From: Bacillota bacterium
GTDB taxonomy: Bacteria > Bacillota_I > Bacilli_A > Erysipelotrichales > Erysipelotrichaceae
Direction of reading: 5' to 3'
DNA length: 6,596 bases
NCBI GenBank assembly: GCA_023387245.1
Contig: JAEWIH010000053.1
Span: 1-6,596, forward strand
The notes under the pieces are model-generated. The model made no database searches. It saw nothing but the letters and a program-made list of their open reading frames with translations, and was not told the DNA's origin. Position 1 is the first letter of the stretch. Each line of letters starts with the position of its first letter. The translations under genes and the position numbers were made by a program. Below, piece by piece: positions 6,497 to 6,596 of the stretch.

Positions 6497-6545
6497 TTTG
6501 AAAAACATGATAAAATATACTTAAATAACAAAAAAAGGAGCATCT

Positions 6546-6596
6546 ATGAAAAAATTAAAGAAAATTTTTACAACCATATTAGCATTTGCAATGATT
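6546..6596 (+). CDS. N-terminus of an exported protein, cut by the window edge
   Basis: An ATG at 6546 preceded by AAAAAAGGAG (AGGAG ends five bases before) opens a frame of 17 codons running to the window end: MKKLKKIFTTILAFAMI. The cluster of lysines followed by a hydrophobic stretch is the start of a signal peptide, so the product is exported or a lipoprotein; the lipobox or cleavage site would lie beyond the window. Promoters lie at 6468-6496 and possibly 6498-6526. The function cannot be told from this fragment. Confidence 0.8.
   Translation, partial: MKKLKKIFTTILAFAMI

Larger units (their letters stand above)
6215..6545. other. Gene-poor region with higher GC and several hairpins
   Basis: These 331 bases between pepC and the next gene contain no frame I can support as a gene. 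GC is about 37% by hand count over 6321-6470 (39% over 6241-6310), clearly above the surrounding genes (20-30% in samples counted). Three hairpins occur at 6222-6250, 6322-6353 and 6362-6390, then a promoter at 6468-6496. Two frames are open by chance or as relics: a 39-codon plus-strand frame 6359-6478 starting MARMFTTF, without a ribosome site, and a minus-strand frame across about 6304-6478 without a start codon. It could be a structured small RNA or leader, a decayed mobile-element end, or ordinary terminators plus relic sequence. I recognise no known riboswitch or RNA family. Confidence 0.5.

Overview
This is a very AT-rich window from a low-GC Gram-positive bacterium, probably Bacillota of the Erysipelotrichia/Mollicutes-relative type. 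Three things point that way: PepC of the Lactobacillales/Bacilli kind, strong GGAGG-like ribosome binding sites, and an extracytoplasmic protein with a 3D (cell-wall) domain and no sign of an outer membrane. TGA acts as a stop (the HAD-IB gene ends in TGA) and conserved genes carry no in-frame TGA, so I read it with genetic code 11.

Layout. At the left edge a truncated minus-strand gene (53 to 1) diverges from a plus-strand TraB/PrgY-family membrane protein (106-1251). Their extended -10 promoters sit back to back, and the TraB transcript looks leaderless. The TraB gene converges on, and overlaps by 9 bp, a three-gene minus-strand operon. Read 5' to 3', the operon is: a secreted or membrane-anchored 3D-domain cell-wall protein (4185-3124), a HAD phosphatase fused to two N-terminal membrane segments (3114-2164), and a sugar-phosphate-type nucleotidyltransferase (2139-1243). 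A consensus sigma-A promoter (TTGACA-17-TATAAT) drives it. Upstream, a HAD-IB phosphatase (4813-4238, start revised from the longest frame) lies on the same strand and diverges from the C1-family aminopeptidase gene pepC (4886-6214).

The right end (6215-6545) has no convincing gene. Its base composition differs from the genes (about 37% GC by hand count over 6321-6470), and it holds three hairpins before a promoter and the first 17 codons of another secreted protein (6546 to the window end).

How the genes fit together. The operon has envelope and sugar-metabolism flavour: an activated-sugar or polyol nucleotidyltransferase, a phosphatase tied to the membrane, and a wall-associated domain protein. 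The substrates cannot be read from sequence. PepC and the TraB protein look like independent housekeeping genes. I see no defence system, mobile element gene, CRISPR array, tRNA or rRNA. The least explained part is the structured, compositionally distinct region after pepC.
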